DNA from: an uncultured Prevotellaceae bacterium
GTDB taxonomy: Bacteria > Bacteroidota > Bacteroidia > Bacteroidales > Bacteroidaceae
Direction of reading: 5' to 3'
Assembly: GCA_900320255.1 (NCBI GenBank)
Contig: ONRS01000026.1
Location: 1-42,267, forward strand
DNA length: 42,267 nucleotides
A program made the position numbers and the translations under genes. The notes under the pieces were generated by a model. That model was not told where the DNA came from. It did not search any database and saw only the letters and a program-made list of their open reading frames with translations. How positions within the stretch are numbered: position 1 is the first letter of the stretch; the number at the start of each line of letters is the position of its first letter. Below are positions 33,282 through 41,910 of this stretch, piece by piece.

Positions 33282-34637
33282 TTATGCGTTTTCTTTACGT
33301 AAATTATTCAGTCCTTCGCGAACGATACGCTGAAGTTCCAACTTCGAGGAATCCACGAACTCTGCCAACGCAAAGTCCTCAGGAGCAACCTCATATATAC
33401 CAAGTGCCTCCATGCGGTCTATGTCACCGGCAATGATGGCCTTGATGAGGTATTCGCCATAGATGTCCATAGGCAGCACACGGTCATACTCACCACTCAT
33501 TATCATGTGGCGTTCGCCTCCCTTCACACGGGCATCAGCGGCATAAGCCTTCTTACCAAGCAGCCACGAGAAATAGCTGCGGTTCACCGAGAACTGACCG
33601 AAACGCGGCATAATCCAACCTAACATCTCGTCAGCATGACTTCCCTCTGGAATAATGGTCACCTCTGACGTATGAGCACCAAGGAAGCCGTCCTTCGTAG
33701 TACGCTTACCCGTCAGCGGATTTCCGTTGATGATGCGTACATCGTGGTCGGCATCGTAGCTGTTGCTGACCAACGTGGCCAACTCCTGTCCTACAAGCAT
33801 GTCCACGTATGCCGGGCTGTTTACCTCGCTACCGGCAAAAGCTACCGTACGGCGCAAATCCACCTTACCCGTATTCAGCAGTCGCCCTATGAAGAGTACT
33901 ACTGTAGGGTCACCAATGGTCCAGACCACCTCACCTTTATTCACAGGATCAAGGTGGTTCACCTGTACACCTACGTTACCTGCGGGGCACTTGCCGTCGA
34001 AGACGTTGACCTCCACATTGTTGAGCGTTGAGAACTGATCGTTCAGAGCGGAATTCACACCCACGCCCAAATAGGTCTTAGCCATCTTTGACAGGGCAGC
34101 CAGTCCAGTCTGGAAGTCCTTCTCCTGACCCTTCACCTCATACTCGAAGTCACCAGCCAGCGGCATATCACGCAACGCTGACACGAAGATGGCCTTCGGC
34201 ATTTTGTCGGGGTTAGTAGAAACGGCATAAGGCAGCTGATTGATGTAGCCAAACAATCCGGCGTCAAGCAGTAGTGCCTTCACATCGTCACCACTCATTT
34301 TGGCCACATCCTTCACGCCAAAATCCTTATACTCCTGTTTTGCATCAGCATCTACCCGTATGCTGAGCACTTTTCTTCTGTCACCACGTTCCACAGCGGT
34401 TACCGTACCGCTGACAGGCGAGGCAAACTTGACAGTCGGGTAGTTTTTGTTGACGAACAAAGCGTCACCGGCCAGGACCTTATCACCTTCCTTGACAACG
34501 ACTTTAGGCACAACCCCTTCGAAATCATCGGGCACCAAAGCGAACTTGCCGTTTGACTTCAACTGGATTTTCTTTTCCTCAGCCTTGCCTTTCAAGTTAA
34601 TGTCCAAGCCTTTTCGTAACTTGATTACATTTGCCAT
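33282..34637 (-). CDS. nqrA: Na+-translocating NADH:quinone reductase subunit A
   Basis: A 451-residue peripheral subunit, first gene of the nqrABCDEF operon. It begins MANVIKLRKGLDINLKGKAE and continues with the barrel-sandwich region (VVVKEGDKVLAGDALFVNKN, FASPVSGTVTAVERGDRRKV), as in NqrA. The reading frame is open back to 34739, but the upstream residues do not fit the family and would overlap the promoter; the ATG at 34635-34637 is the expected start. Quinone binding by NqrA is reported for relatives. Confidence 0.96.
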   Translation of the reverse strand: MANVIKLRKGLDINLKGKAEEKKIQLKSNGKFALVPDDFEGVVPKVVVKEGDKVLAGDALFVNKNYPTVKFASPVSGTVTAVERGDRRKVLSIRVDADAKQEYKDFGVKDVAKMSGDDVKALLLDAGLFGYINQLPYAVSTNPDKMPKAIFVSALRDMPLAGDFEYEVKGQEKDFQTGLAALSKMAKTYLGVGVNSALNDQFSTLNNVEVNVFDGKCPAGNVGVQVNHLDPVNKGEVVWTIGDPTVVLFIGRLLNTGKVDLRRTVAFAGSEVNSPAYVDMLVGQELATLVSNSYDADHDVRIINGNPLTGKRTTKDGFLGAHTSEVTIIPEGSHADEMLGWIMPRFGQFSVNRSYFSWLLGKKAYAADARVKGGERHMIMSGEYDRVLPMDIYGEYLIKAIIAGDIDRMEALGIYEVAPEDFALAEFVDSSKLELQRIVREGLNNLRKENA

Positions 34638-34676
34638 ATTTGTTGAATATTTAATATATTCTAATTGTTGCAGCCG

Positions 34677-34684
34677 CAAAATTA
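34677..34684 (-). promoter_or_regulatory. -7 element of the nqr operon promoter
   Basis: TAATTTTG on the minus strand, about 40 nt upstream of the nqrA ATG. No TTTG is found at the usual distance, so activation by a regulator or a weak -33 is possible. The call rests on the -7 box only. Confidence 0.4.
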
Positions 34685-34732
34685 CATAAAAATATGTACA
34701 TTTAAAAGAAAAATCAACAAAAATGTGCGGTA

Positions 34733-37700
34733 GTGCCAAGAAAATTGATTAATTTTGTCTCAAAATTCGAAGATATCAAGAAATATAAGAAGATAATAAG
34801 CGGAGTTGTCTGGACTTTTTTAGGTCTTTACATTCTCTTGTTCACGCTTACTCATATACCGCAATTTCAACAATTTCTTGGCTCTCAGGTAGCCAAGGTG
34901 CTGTCTGACAAGTTGGGTACAAAGGTTAGTGTGGGGCGTGTGGATTTTGGATTTTTCAACCGTATCATCATCGACGATGTCCTCATTCTCGACCAACGTC
35001 AGGACGAACTGCTCAAGGCATCTCGCCTTTCTGCGAAGCTCGACCTGCTACCGCTCTACGAAGGACGTGTATCCATCTCTGCAGCACAGCTGTTTGGGGC
35101 ACACCTCAAACTATACCGCGACAGCGCCGCTGCGCAAACCAACATCCAGTTCGTGCTCGACTCGTTAGCTTCACGCGACACAACTACCCACACGCCGCTC
35201 GACCTGCGCATCAACTCCCTCATTATGCGTCATAGCAGCTTCAGCTACGACCAGCACGACGCGGAGAAAACCGAAGGCCGACTGAACCTGCAGCACCTGA
35301 ACATGTCCGACATTAGTGCCCACATCGTTCTTAAAGCGCTGAAGGAAGACTCCCTCAACCTGAACATCAAGAAGCTCTCGTTCAACGAACACTCTGGACT
35401 GACGGTCAAGCGGCTAACCTTCCATGCTGAAGCCTCGTTAAGGCAGGCAAAGGTCAAGGATTTCCTGCTGCAACTCCCCCACTCTAACCTGCAATTAGGC
35501 GACGTCACAGCCTACTACCAAGTGACCGACGGAAGCCTCAGGCCAGGCTCCTTAACGTATCGTGGAACCATTGAAGAGTCTGACATAACATTCTCTGACA
35601 TAGTATGTTTATACCCAGACATTCAATCAATTTCAAACAACCTTTCTTTAGCTGTATCTTTTAGCGGTACAGACAACAGCATAGACATTCACAACCTGAC
35701 AGCCAATGCTACCGACGGTAACATTAGCATCCATGCCAGCGGATTCGTCCACCACTGGGACAACCGGCCTGCCTGGCAAGTTCAACTGGACCAACTGACC
35801 CTCACACCAGAAGCCATCGCCTTTGCCCAGAAGAAAGCCGGGCTGCCCGACATCATCACCCATTTCGGCAAGGTCAGCATGGAAGGTGAAGCCGAAGGCA
35901 CAGGTAACGCCTTAACAGCGAATACCGTCTTGTCATCTGATGCCGGCACGTTTGACCTGAAGTTTGACATGAACCAGCAACAACACTTTAACGGTCACGT
36001 AGAGAGCGACGGCATACAGCTGAGAAGACTCTTTGCCGACGAAAGGTTTGGTGAAGCAGCAATGGACCTTGACTTCGATGGTCAACTGCACAAAGGCCAG
36101 CGACCTGATATTAGTGCCCAAGGCACCGTGGCTCGTTTTGATTATAACGGCTATCAGTACAACAACATTGACCTGGCACTCGACTATCTCGCACAAGGCA
36201 TCAAGGGGAGCATCACCATCGACGACCCTAACATACGGCTTACTGCTGACGGCGAAATGACTAATAACAAAAACCGTTATGACGTCCTGCTCACAGCGCA
36301 GCTCGATAATTTCAACCCGTCCATGCTCAATCTGACCAAACAATGGGATAAGGCAGTCTTCGGGGCCGACCTGACAGCTGACTTCACCGCCAGCAGTCTG
36401 AATGACGCTACAGGAACTATTGAACTGAGCCATTTCCAGATGCAGTCAGAAAACAGCACTTACAGGCTACAGAACCTTAACATCATCAGCGGCTATGATG
36501 ACGAGCAACGGCACTTCCTCGCCTTGAAGAGCGACTTTGCCACCGCCCTGCTCAAGGGAACATTCGACTATGCCACCCTGCCCCAAAGCCTTGCCAATCT
36601 CGTGGGGAGCCATCTGCCTACCCTGCCCGGACTGCCCCAGATGCGACCAACCGGCAACAACTTCACCTTCCAGCTTGACATGTTCCGTAGCGACTGGCTA
36701 CAGCACCTCTTCGGTGTTCCCGTCACATTAACTGAGCCACTCCTGCTGAGCGGATTTGTCAACGACCAACAGGAAACCATCAGCGTGATGGGCAGCTGTC
36801 CTGATTTCACCTATGACGAAGGACGCTACACCAACGCTGCCCTGCACATTGGCACTTCTGCTGACACGCTGCGTTGTGCGCTTGACGTTGCAAAGCACAT
36901 GGCCAACGGCATCCCCATGGATGTCTCCATTCGCTCAGGCGCAGCCGACAACCAGCTGAACGCTGCCCTCTCCTGGGACAACCATAACGATGCCCTGCAC
37001 ATCAGCGGAACGCTTAACACATCCAGCCGCTTCGTCGTGGCTGCCGACGGCCGCCAGCAGAGCATCATCTCCATTCTGCCCTCACGCATTGTCATGCAGG
37101 ATGCCGACTGGCATGTGGCTCCGTCCGAGATTACCTACGCCAAGAACGACCTTACCGTCAGCCACTTCGCCATAGAGCACGGACAACAGCACATCAACAT
37201 TGACGGGCGGGCATCAACGTCACCAGACGACTCTCTCACCGTCGATTTGGAAGACGTTGATGTAGAGTATGTCCTCGACCTCGTTAATTTCCATTCCGTT
37301 GATTTCGGCGGATTCGCCTCTGGTACAGCCAGCGTGCGTTCCCTTTTCGACAGCCCGCAGGCCAAGGCCCACCTCAAGGTCAAAGAGTTCAAGTTCGAGA
37401 GTGGACTCATGGGTGTGCTCGATGTCAACGCGGCATGGGACAACGAGAAGAAGACCATTGACCTTAACGGCATTGTCAATGACGGCCCTTCGTCAATGAC
37501 ACTCGTCAATGGCTACATCGACCCGTCAAGTCCTGGTTACATTGACCTTGACATACAGGGCATAGGCACCCACATAGACTTCGTCCACAGCTACATCTCC
37601 ACCTTCTCCGACCGCGTTACGGGGCAGACCGACGGACAACTCCGGCTCTATGGTCCACTCGATGACATCAATCTTGTCGGGCAGCTTGTACTCGATGCAG

Positions 37701-39262
37701 AAATGGACGTACGCCAGCTCAACACCACCTACACCATGCGGCGCGACACCATTAACTTCATACCCGACGACATTGAGTTTCACCGCTGTAAGGCTTACGA
37801 TCGCGACGGCCACATTGCCACCGTCAACGGTTATCTGCACCACAAGCATCTGACGCGCATGACTTTCAACATTGACATTGAGGCAGAGAATTTCCTGGCT
37901 TATGACTTCCACGACTTCGGGTCAGAAACGTTCTACGGCACCGTCTATGGCACAGGCAGCGTTGCCATTCAGGGACGTCCCGGACGCGTTACCTTCGACA
38001 TTGATGCCACCCCATGCGAGAACACGGTCTTCGTCTATAACGTGAGCACGCCCGATGCCATTACCAATCAGGAATTCATTACGTGGGAGGCACCTCTCTT
38101 ATCCCCCCTTGGGGGGAAGACCGAAAGCCTCCCCCAAGGAGGAGGAACGGAGGGTGCTTCGCATTCCGACCTGTTGCTGAACTTCCTTGTGCGCTGCACC
38201 CCAGAAGCAACCATCCGCCTGCTTATGGATGCGAAGACAGGCGACTACATCACCCTGAACGGCAGCGGTACCATACGCGCGAACTATTATAATAAGGGAG
38301 GCATGCAGATGTTTGGCACCTACACCGTCAGCGAAGGCACGTACAACATCACCATACAAGAGCTCATCAAGAAGAACTTTACCTTCCAGAACGGTGGTAC
38401 GGTGGTCTTCGGCGGAGCACCCTTCGACGCCCAGCTCAACCTGCAGGCCCAACACACCGTCAATGGCGTATCGCTCTCCGACCTCAACGTCGGGCGCTCT
38501 TTCTCCAGCAACACCGTCCGCATTAACTGCCTGATGAACATCAGCGGTGTGGCAAACGCACCACAGGTGGAGTTCGACCTCGCCATGCCTACCGTCAGCG
38601 CCGACGAACAGCAGATGATACGCTCCGTCATCAACGGGCAACAGGAAATGAACCAGCAAGTGCTCTACCTGCTCGGCATCGGGCGCTTCTATCCCCAGAC
38701 CGGCAACAACGCCACAGCCGAAGGTCAGACACAGCAGAGCCAGACGTCACTGGCCATGCAGAGCCTGCTCAGCGGCACCCTGTCAAGCCAAATCAACTCC
38801 CTACTGAAGAACGTGGTGAACAACAACAACTGGAACTTCGGTGCCAACATCTCCACAGGCGACGAGGGATGGAACAACGCCGAATACGAAGGACTCATCA
38901 GCGGCCGACTGCTCAACAACCGACTGCTCATCAACGGACAGTTCGGCTATCGCGACCGTACTACGACCACTACGCCTTCGTTTATTGGCGACTTCGACGT
39001 GCAGTACCTGCTCACACCCAACGGTTCCGTGTCCATCAAGATGTACAACCAGACCAACGACCGCTACTTTACCCGTTCGAGCCTGAACACCCAGGGTCTG
39101 GGCTTCATCCTGAAAAAAGATTTCTCGTCACTGCCCGACCTCTTCGGCATTGACGATAACGTCAACGTCAACGTCAACGGGAACAACACCCAACACCCAA
39201 CACCCAACACCCAACACCCAACACCCAACACCCAACACCCAACAGCAGAAATATATTTTTAA
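34733..39262 (+). CDS. tamB: TamB/DUF490-type translocation and assembly protein
   Basis: A 1509-residue envelope protein: one N-terminal helix (about 22-43), a long beta-rich region, and the conserved C-terminal TamB domain (about 1120-1470: GDYITLNGSGTIRANYYNKGGMQ..., FTFQNGGTVVFGG, VYLLGIGRF-like, LISGRLLNNRLLINGQFGYRD, DRYFTRSSLNTQGLGF). Such bridging proteins link inner and outer membranes and aid outer-membrane protein assembly or lipid transport. No TamA gene is adjacent. The start is uncertain: GTG at 34733 is the earliest option and no ATG precedes the helix. Two additions stand out: a palindromic insert giving PLLSPLGGKTESLPQGGGTE (about 1123-1145), and a C-terminal tail made of NTQHPTP repeats. 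It is divergent from nqrA. Confidence 0.93.
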   Translation: MPRKLINFVSKFEDIKKYKKIISGVVWTFLGLYILLFTLTHIPQFQQFLGSQVAKVLSDKLGTKVSVGRVDFGFFNRIIIDDVLILDQRQDELLKASRLSAKLDLLPLYEGRVSISAAQLFGAHLKLYRDSAAAQTNIQFVLDSLASRDTTTHTPLDLRINSLIMRHSSFSYDQHDAEKTEGRLNLQHLNMSDISAHIVLKALKEDSLNLNIKKLSFNEHSGLTVKRLTFHAEASLRQAKVKDFLLQLPHSNLQLGDVTAYYQVTDGSLRPGSLTYRGTIEESDITFSDIVCLYPDIQSISNNLSLAVSFSGTDNSIDIHNLTANATDGNISIHASGFVHHWDNRPAWQVQLDQLTLTPEAIAFAQKKAGLPDIITHFGKVSMEGEAEGTGNALTANTVLSSDAGTFDLKFDMNQQQHFNGHVESDGIQLRRLFADERFGEAAMDLDFDGQLHKGQRPDISAQGTVARFDYNGYQYNNIDLALDYLAQGIKGSITIDDPNIRLTADGEMTNNKNRYDVLLTAQLDNFNPSMLNLTKQWDKAVFGADLTADFTASSLNDATGTIELSHFQMQSENSTYRLQNLNIISGYDDEQRHFLALKSDFATALLKGTFDYATLPQSLANLVGSHLPTLPGLPQMRPTGNNFTFQLDMFRSDWLQHLFGVPVTLTEPLLLSGFVNDQQETISVMGSCPDFTYDEGRYTNAALHIGTSADTLRCALDVAKHMANGIPMDVSIRSGAADNQLNAALSWDNHNDALHISGTLNTSSRFVVAADGRQQSIISILPSRIVMQDADWHVAPSEITYAKNDLTVSHFAIEHGQQHINIDGRASTSPDDSLTVDLEDVDVEYVLDLVNFHSVDFGGFASGTASVRSLFDSPQAKAHLKVKEFKFESGLMGVLDVNAAWDNEKKTIDLNGIVNDGPSSMTLVNGYIDPSSPGYIDLDIQGIGTHIDFVHSYISTFSDRVTGQTDGQLRLYGPLDDINLVGQLVLDAEMDVRQLNTTYTMRRDTINFIPDDIEFHRCKAYDRDGHIATVNGYLHHKHLTRMTFNIDIEAENFLAYDFHDFGSETFYGTVYGTGSVAIQGRPGRVTFDIDATPCENTVFVYNVSTPDAITNQEFITWEAPLLSPLGGKTESLPQGGGTEGASHSDLLLNFLVRCTPEATIRLLMDAKTGDYITLNGSGTIRANYYNKGGMQMFGTYTVSEGTYNITIQELIKKNFTFQNGGTVVFGGAPFDAQLNLQAQHTVNGVSLSDLNVGRSFSSNTVRINCLMNISGVANAPQVEFDLAMPTVSADEQQMIRSVINGQQEMNQQVLYLLGIGRFYPQTGNNATAEGQTQQSQTSLAMQSLLSGTLSSQINSLLKNVVNNNNWNFGANISTGDEGWNNAEYEGLISGRLLNNRLLINGQFGYRDRTTTTTPSFIGDFDVQYLLTPNGSVSIKMYNQTNDRYFTRSSLNTQGLGFILKKDFSSLPDLFGIDDNVNVNVNGNNTQHPTPNTQHPTPNTQHPTAEIYF
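38103..38139 (+). repeat. GC-rich palindromic insert in frame within tamB
   Basis: C6-TT-G6 at 38103-38116 and a larger stem CCTTGGGGG (38107-38115)/CCCCCAAGG (38131-38139). It codes LSPLGGKTESLPQGGG, a low-complexity stretch in the middle of an otherwise conserved TamB domain. Similar palindrome-derived peptides are a known oddity of Bacteroidota proteins, as far as I recall. Confidence 0.7.
39189..39244 (+). repeat. Eight exact heptamers (CCCAACA) at the 3' end of tamB
   Basis: Eight identical 7-bp units in a row (56 nt), the most perfect array in the window. Translation cycles through NTQHPTP. Just upstream, 39162-39180 contains GTCAAC hexamers giving NVNVNVN. The array ends six codons before the stop, counting the stop. 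Confidence 0.93.
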
Positions 39263-39328
39263 CGGAACCGTAAACAGCCGTTAAGCACCAGGCGCAAAAT
39301 GTTAAATCAAGACAAAACTATGCGTCAA

Positions 39329-39362
39329 TTTGTCAGTTTAACATATTTTGCGTCTATATTTG
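39329..39362 (+). promoter_or_regulatory. Promoter of the HtrA protease gene
   Basis: TTTG at 39329-39332, a 22-nt spacer and TATATTTG at 39355-39362. It yields a leader of about 65 nt that contains a heptamer array. A short TTAACGG/CCGTTAA hairpin (39259-39284) lies at the end of tamB just before it. Confidence 0.6.
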
Positions 39363-39377
39363 CACTCGGTTTCAAGA

Positions 39378-39412
39378 ATTGATCATTAATAATTGACAAT
39401 TGATTATTAAAC
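39378..39412 (+). repeat. Degenerate heptamer array (ATTGATC type) in the htrA leader
   Basis: ATTGATC, ATTAATA, ATTGACA, ATTGATT, ATTAAAC: five 7-bp units that share ATT at the same phase. It lies between the promoter and the start codon, so it is transcribed but not translated. Confidence 0.65.
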
Positions 39413-39433
39413 GACATAGTAAAAAAAAGAAGT

Positions 39434-40927
39434 ATGAAAAAGGTATTAAATTATCTCACACCGGCCTTGTGCGTCTTAGCACTGGCATTCTCGGTAGCAG
39501 CATTCAGCAAGGCTTGCTCCGAAAACTCACAAATCACCAACGAGAACGGCATCCGCACCACTTCCACGCCAGCAGGGCAGCCTGTTGACCTGACCTATGC
39601 AGCCGAGAAGTCGCTGCCGTCAGTAGTACATATTAAATATGTACAGAACAGCCGTGTACAGACGGTTGACGTACAGAGCGACCCGTTCGAGGACTTCTTC
39701 AACGACCCCTTCGGCGGATTCTTCGGCCGTGGACAGCAGGGACAGAGCGGTCAGCGCCGCATTCAGACCCCACGCCGCGAAGCCACAGGCTCGGGCGTCA
39801 TCATCTCTGACGACGGTTACATAGTCACCAACAACCACGTTGTCTCGGGTGCTGACGAATTGACAGTCACCCTGCACGACAACCGCGAGTTCTCCGCCCG
39901 CATCATTGGTACTGACGAGACCACCGACCTCGCCCTCATCAAGATTGAAGGCAAGAAACTGCCCGCCATCACCATCTCCGACAGCGAAGACCTGAAGGTC
40001 GGCGAGTGGGTGCTCGCAGTAGGTAACCCCTTAGGACTTAACAATACCGTAACCGCCGGTATCGTCAGCGCCAAGGCCCGTCGCCTGGGTGCCAACGGTG
40101 TTGAAGCTTTCATCCAGACTGATGCTGCCATCAATGCCGGCAACTCTGGTGGTGCACTTGTCAACACACGGGGTGAACTGGTAGGCATCAACGCCATGCT
40201 CTACTCACAAACTGGCGCCAACATCGGCTACGGTTTTGCCATTCCTACCACGATTATGAACAAGGTGGTCGATGACCTGAAGAAGTACGGAACCGTTCAG
40301 CGTGCCTTTATCGGCATTCAGGGTCAGGATGTCAAGCAATACGTCGATGCCAAGAAAGCCAGCGGCGAAGAAGTTGACCTGGGCACCATGGAAGGCATCT
40401 ACGTGGGTAAGGTTGTTGACGGAGGTGCAGCAGCCGAGGCTGGCATTGAGCCGGGCGACGTCATCATCAGCGCCGACGGTCAGAAAGTTTCCAGCTTCCC
40501 CGAACTGCAGGAAATCGTAGCCAAGAAGCGCCCCGGCGACAAGATGACACTGGAGTACCTGCATAAGAAGGCTAAGAAGAAGGAAACTGTTACGCTGAAG
40601 AACGAGCAGGGGAACACACGCGTGGTTCAGAACCGCGACCTCGACATCCTCGGTGGACAGTTCCGCGAGATTACTGACAAGCAGAAGCAGCAGCTCAACA
40701 TTTCTTACGGTCTGGAAGTCATCAAGGCTGGTAACGGAAAACTGGCCAAGGCAGGCATTAACAAAGGATTCATCATCCAGCGTGTCAACGACGAGAGCAT
40801 GAAGAGCATAGAAGACCTGCAGAAAGAAGTACGCAAGGCATCCACCGGCCAGGACCCCGTACTTTACATCCAGGGCATCTATCCTACAGGCAAGAAAGCC
40901 TACTTTGCAGTCTCTTTGGAGGACTAA
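39434..40927 (+). CDS. htrA: HtrA/DegP-like periplasmic serine protease
   Basis: A 497-residue periplasmic protease and chaperone that degrades misfolded envelope proteins. An N-terminal hydrophobic segment (about 8-25), possibly a signal anchor, is followed by a trypsin-like domain with the full triad H135 (TNNHVV), D165 (TTDLALIK) and S238 (GNSGGAL). Two PDZ domains (about 300-390 and 410-495) complete the protein, with IEPGDVIISADG as the best PDZ motif. The linker between residues 80 and 112 is rich in F, G and Q (DPFEDFFNDPFGGFFGRGQQ), similar to the LA loop of DegP. It lies between the envelope gene tamB and rpoD, and its terminator overlaps the rpoD promoter. Confidence 0.95.
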   Translation: MKKVLNYLTPALCVLALAFSVAAFSKACSENSQITNENGIRTTSTPAGQPVDLTYAAEKSLPSVVHIKYVQNSRVQTVDVQSDPFEDFFNDPFGGFFGRGQQGQSGQRRIQTPRREATGSGVIISDDGYIVTNNHVVSGADELTVTLHDNREFSARIIGTDETTDLALIKIEGKKLPAITISDSEDLKVGEWVLAVGNPLGLNNTVTAGIVSAKARRLGANGVEAFIQTDAAINAGNSGGALVNTRGELVGINAMLYSQTGANIGYGFAIPTTIMNKVVDDLKKYGTVQRAFIGIQGQDVKQYVDAKKASGEEVDLGTMEGIYVGKVVDGGAAAEAGIEPGDVIISADGQKVSSFPELQEIVAKKRPGDKMTLEYLHKKAKKKETVTLKNEQGNTRVVQNRDLDILGGQFREITDKQKQQLNISYGLEVIKAGNGKLAKAGINKGFIIQRVNDESMKSIEDLQKEVRKASTGQDPVLYIQGIYPTGKKAYFAVSLED

Positions 40928-40960
40928 AACGCCCGTTCACAAAATAAAAACTTAAAAAGT

Positions 40961-40997
40961 AAGGCATTTTTTTGGTAATTACCAGAAAATGCCTTAT
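40961..40997 (+). terminator. htrA terminator hairpin that overlaps the rpoD promoter
   Basis: AAGGCATTTT (40961-40970) pairs with AAAATGCCTT (40987-40996), with an inner palindrome GGTAATTACC (40974-40983) that could extend the stem. The hairpin is followed by ATTTTT. It comes 33 nt after the htrA stop. The T run and the inner sequence are also promoter elements of rpoD. Confidence 0.7.
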
Positions 40998-41002
40998 TTT
41001 TG
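40971..41002 (+). promoter_or_regulatory. Promoter of rpoD
   Basis: TTTG at 40971-40974, 20-nt spacer, TATTTTTG at 40995-41002. Both elements fit the consensus exactly, and the leader to the ATG at 41038 is about 30 nt. Confidence 0.7.
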
Positions 41003-41037
41003 CATCCGCCTTTAAACAAAACAAGGAACACATCAAC

Positions 41038-41898
41038 ATGAGACAACTAAAGATCACTAAGTCTATCACCAACAGGGAGAGTGCCGCACTCGACAAATAC
41101 CTGCAGGAAATAGGAAAAGAGGAATTACTTACCATTGATGAAGAAGTAGAGCTGGCACAGCGCATCCGCAAGGGTGACCGAAAGGCTCTTGACCGCCTGA
41201 CCAAGGCCAATCTTCGCTTTGTTGTCTCCGTTGCCAAACAGTACCAGAACCAGGGGCTTTCCCTCCCCGACCTCATCAACGAGGGAAACCTGGGACTCAT
41301 CAGGGCTGCCGAGAAGTTCGACGAGACACGCGGCTTCAAATTCATCAGCTATGCCGTATGGTGGATTCGTCAGAGCATTCTGCAGGCCATTGCCGAACAG
41401 AGCCGTATCGTGCGCATACCGCTCAACCAGGCAGGTGCCGTCAACAGGATCAGCCGCGTGCTCAGCCAGTTTGAGCAGGAGAACGAACGCCGCCCCAACA
41501 CGCTGGAGATAGCCGAGCGTACCGACATCCCGGAAGAAAAAGTGGGCGAAGCCATGCAGATGAACGGGCACCATGTCTCCGTTGATGCCCCGTTTGTAGA
41601 GGGCGAAGACAATTCCCTGCTCGACGTCATGGTTAACGACAATGCCCCGATGGCCGACCGGGGGCTGCTCATGGAGTCTCTGCGTGCCGAAATAAAAGCT
41701 GCCCTGCAGATACTCACCGACCGCGAGCGCAACGTCATCGTCGCCTTCTTCGGCATTGACCAGCCGGAAATGACACTCGAGGAGATTGGCACCAAGTACG
41801 GCCTCACCCGCGAGCGCGTACGTCAGATCAAGGAAAAGGCCATCCGCCGTCTGCGTGCAAACACCAGGAATAAATTACTCAAGACATATTTAGGATAA
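41038..41898 (+). CDS. rpoD: Primary sigma factor of Bacteroidota type
   Basis: A 286-residue sigma-70 group protein that directs RNA polymerase to housekeeping promoters. [32 protein letters not shown] at the N-terminus is the family's form of region 1.2; region 1.1 and the large non-conserved region of proteobacterial RpoD are absent. Region 2 ([29 protein letters not shown]), region 3 (RIPLNQAG...) and region 4 ([41 protein letters not shown]) are complete. The frame opens at 40972, but the ATG at 41038 is the real start because the promoter lies between them. It follows htrA with its own promoter. Confidence 0.97.
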   Translation: MRQLKITKSITNRESAALDKYLQEIGKEELLTIDEEVELAQRIRKGDRKALDRLTKANLRFVVSVAKQYQNQGLSLPDLINEGNLGLIRAAEKFDETRGFKFISYAVWWIRQSILQAIAEQSRIVRIPLNQAGAVNRISRVLSQFEQENERRPNTLEIAERTDIPEEKVGEAMQMNGHHVSVDAPFVEGEDNSLLDVMVNDNAPMADRGLLMESLRAEIKAALQILTDRERNVIVAFFGIDQPEMTLEEIGTKYGLTRERVRQIKEKAIRRLRANTRNKLLKTYLG

Positions 41899-41910
41899 AG
41901 AAAAAAGACA

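Noticed and set aside
34750..34757. TAATTTTG as promoter for tamB
   Set aside because: It lies inside the reading frame, has no -33 element at the right distance, and no start codon follows before the conserved membrane helix.
40972..41037. Extended start of RpoD
   Set aside because: It would start inside the promoter; the conserved N-terminus begins at the ATG at 41038.
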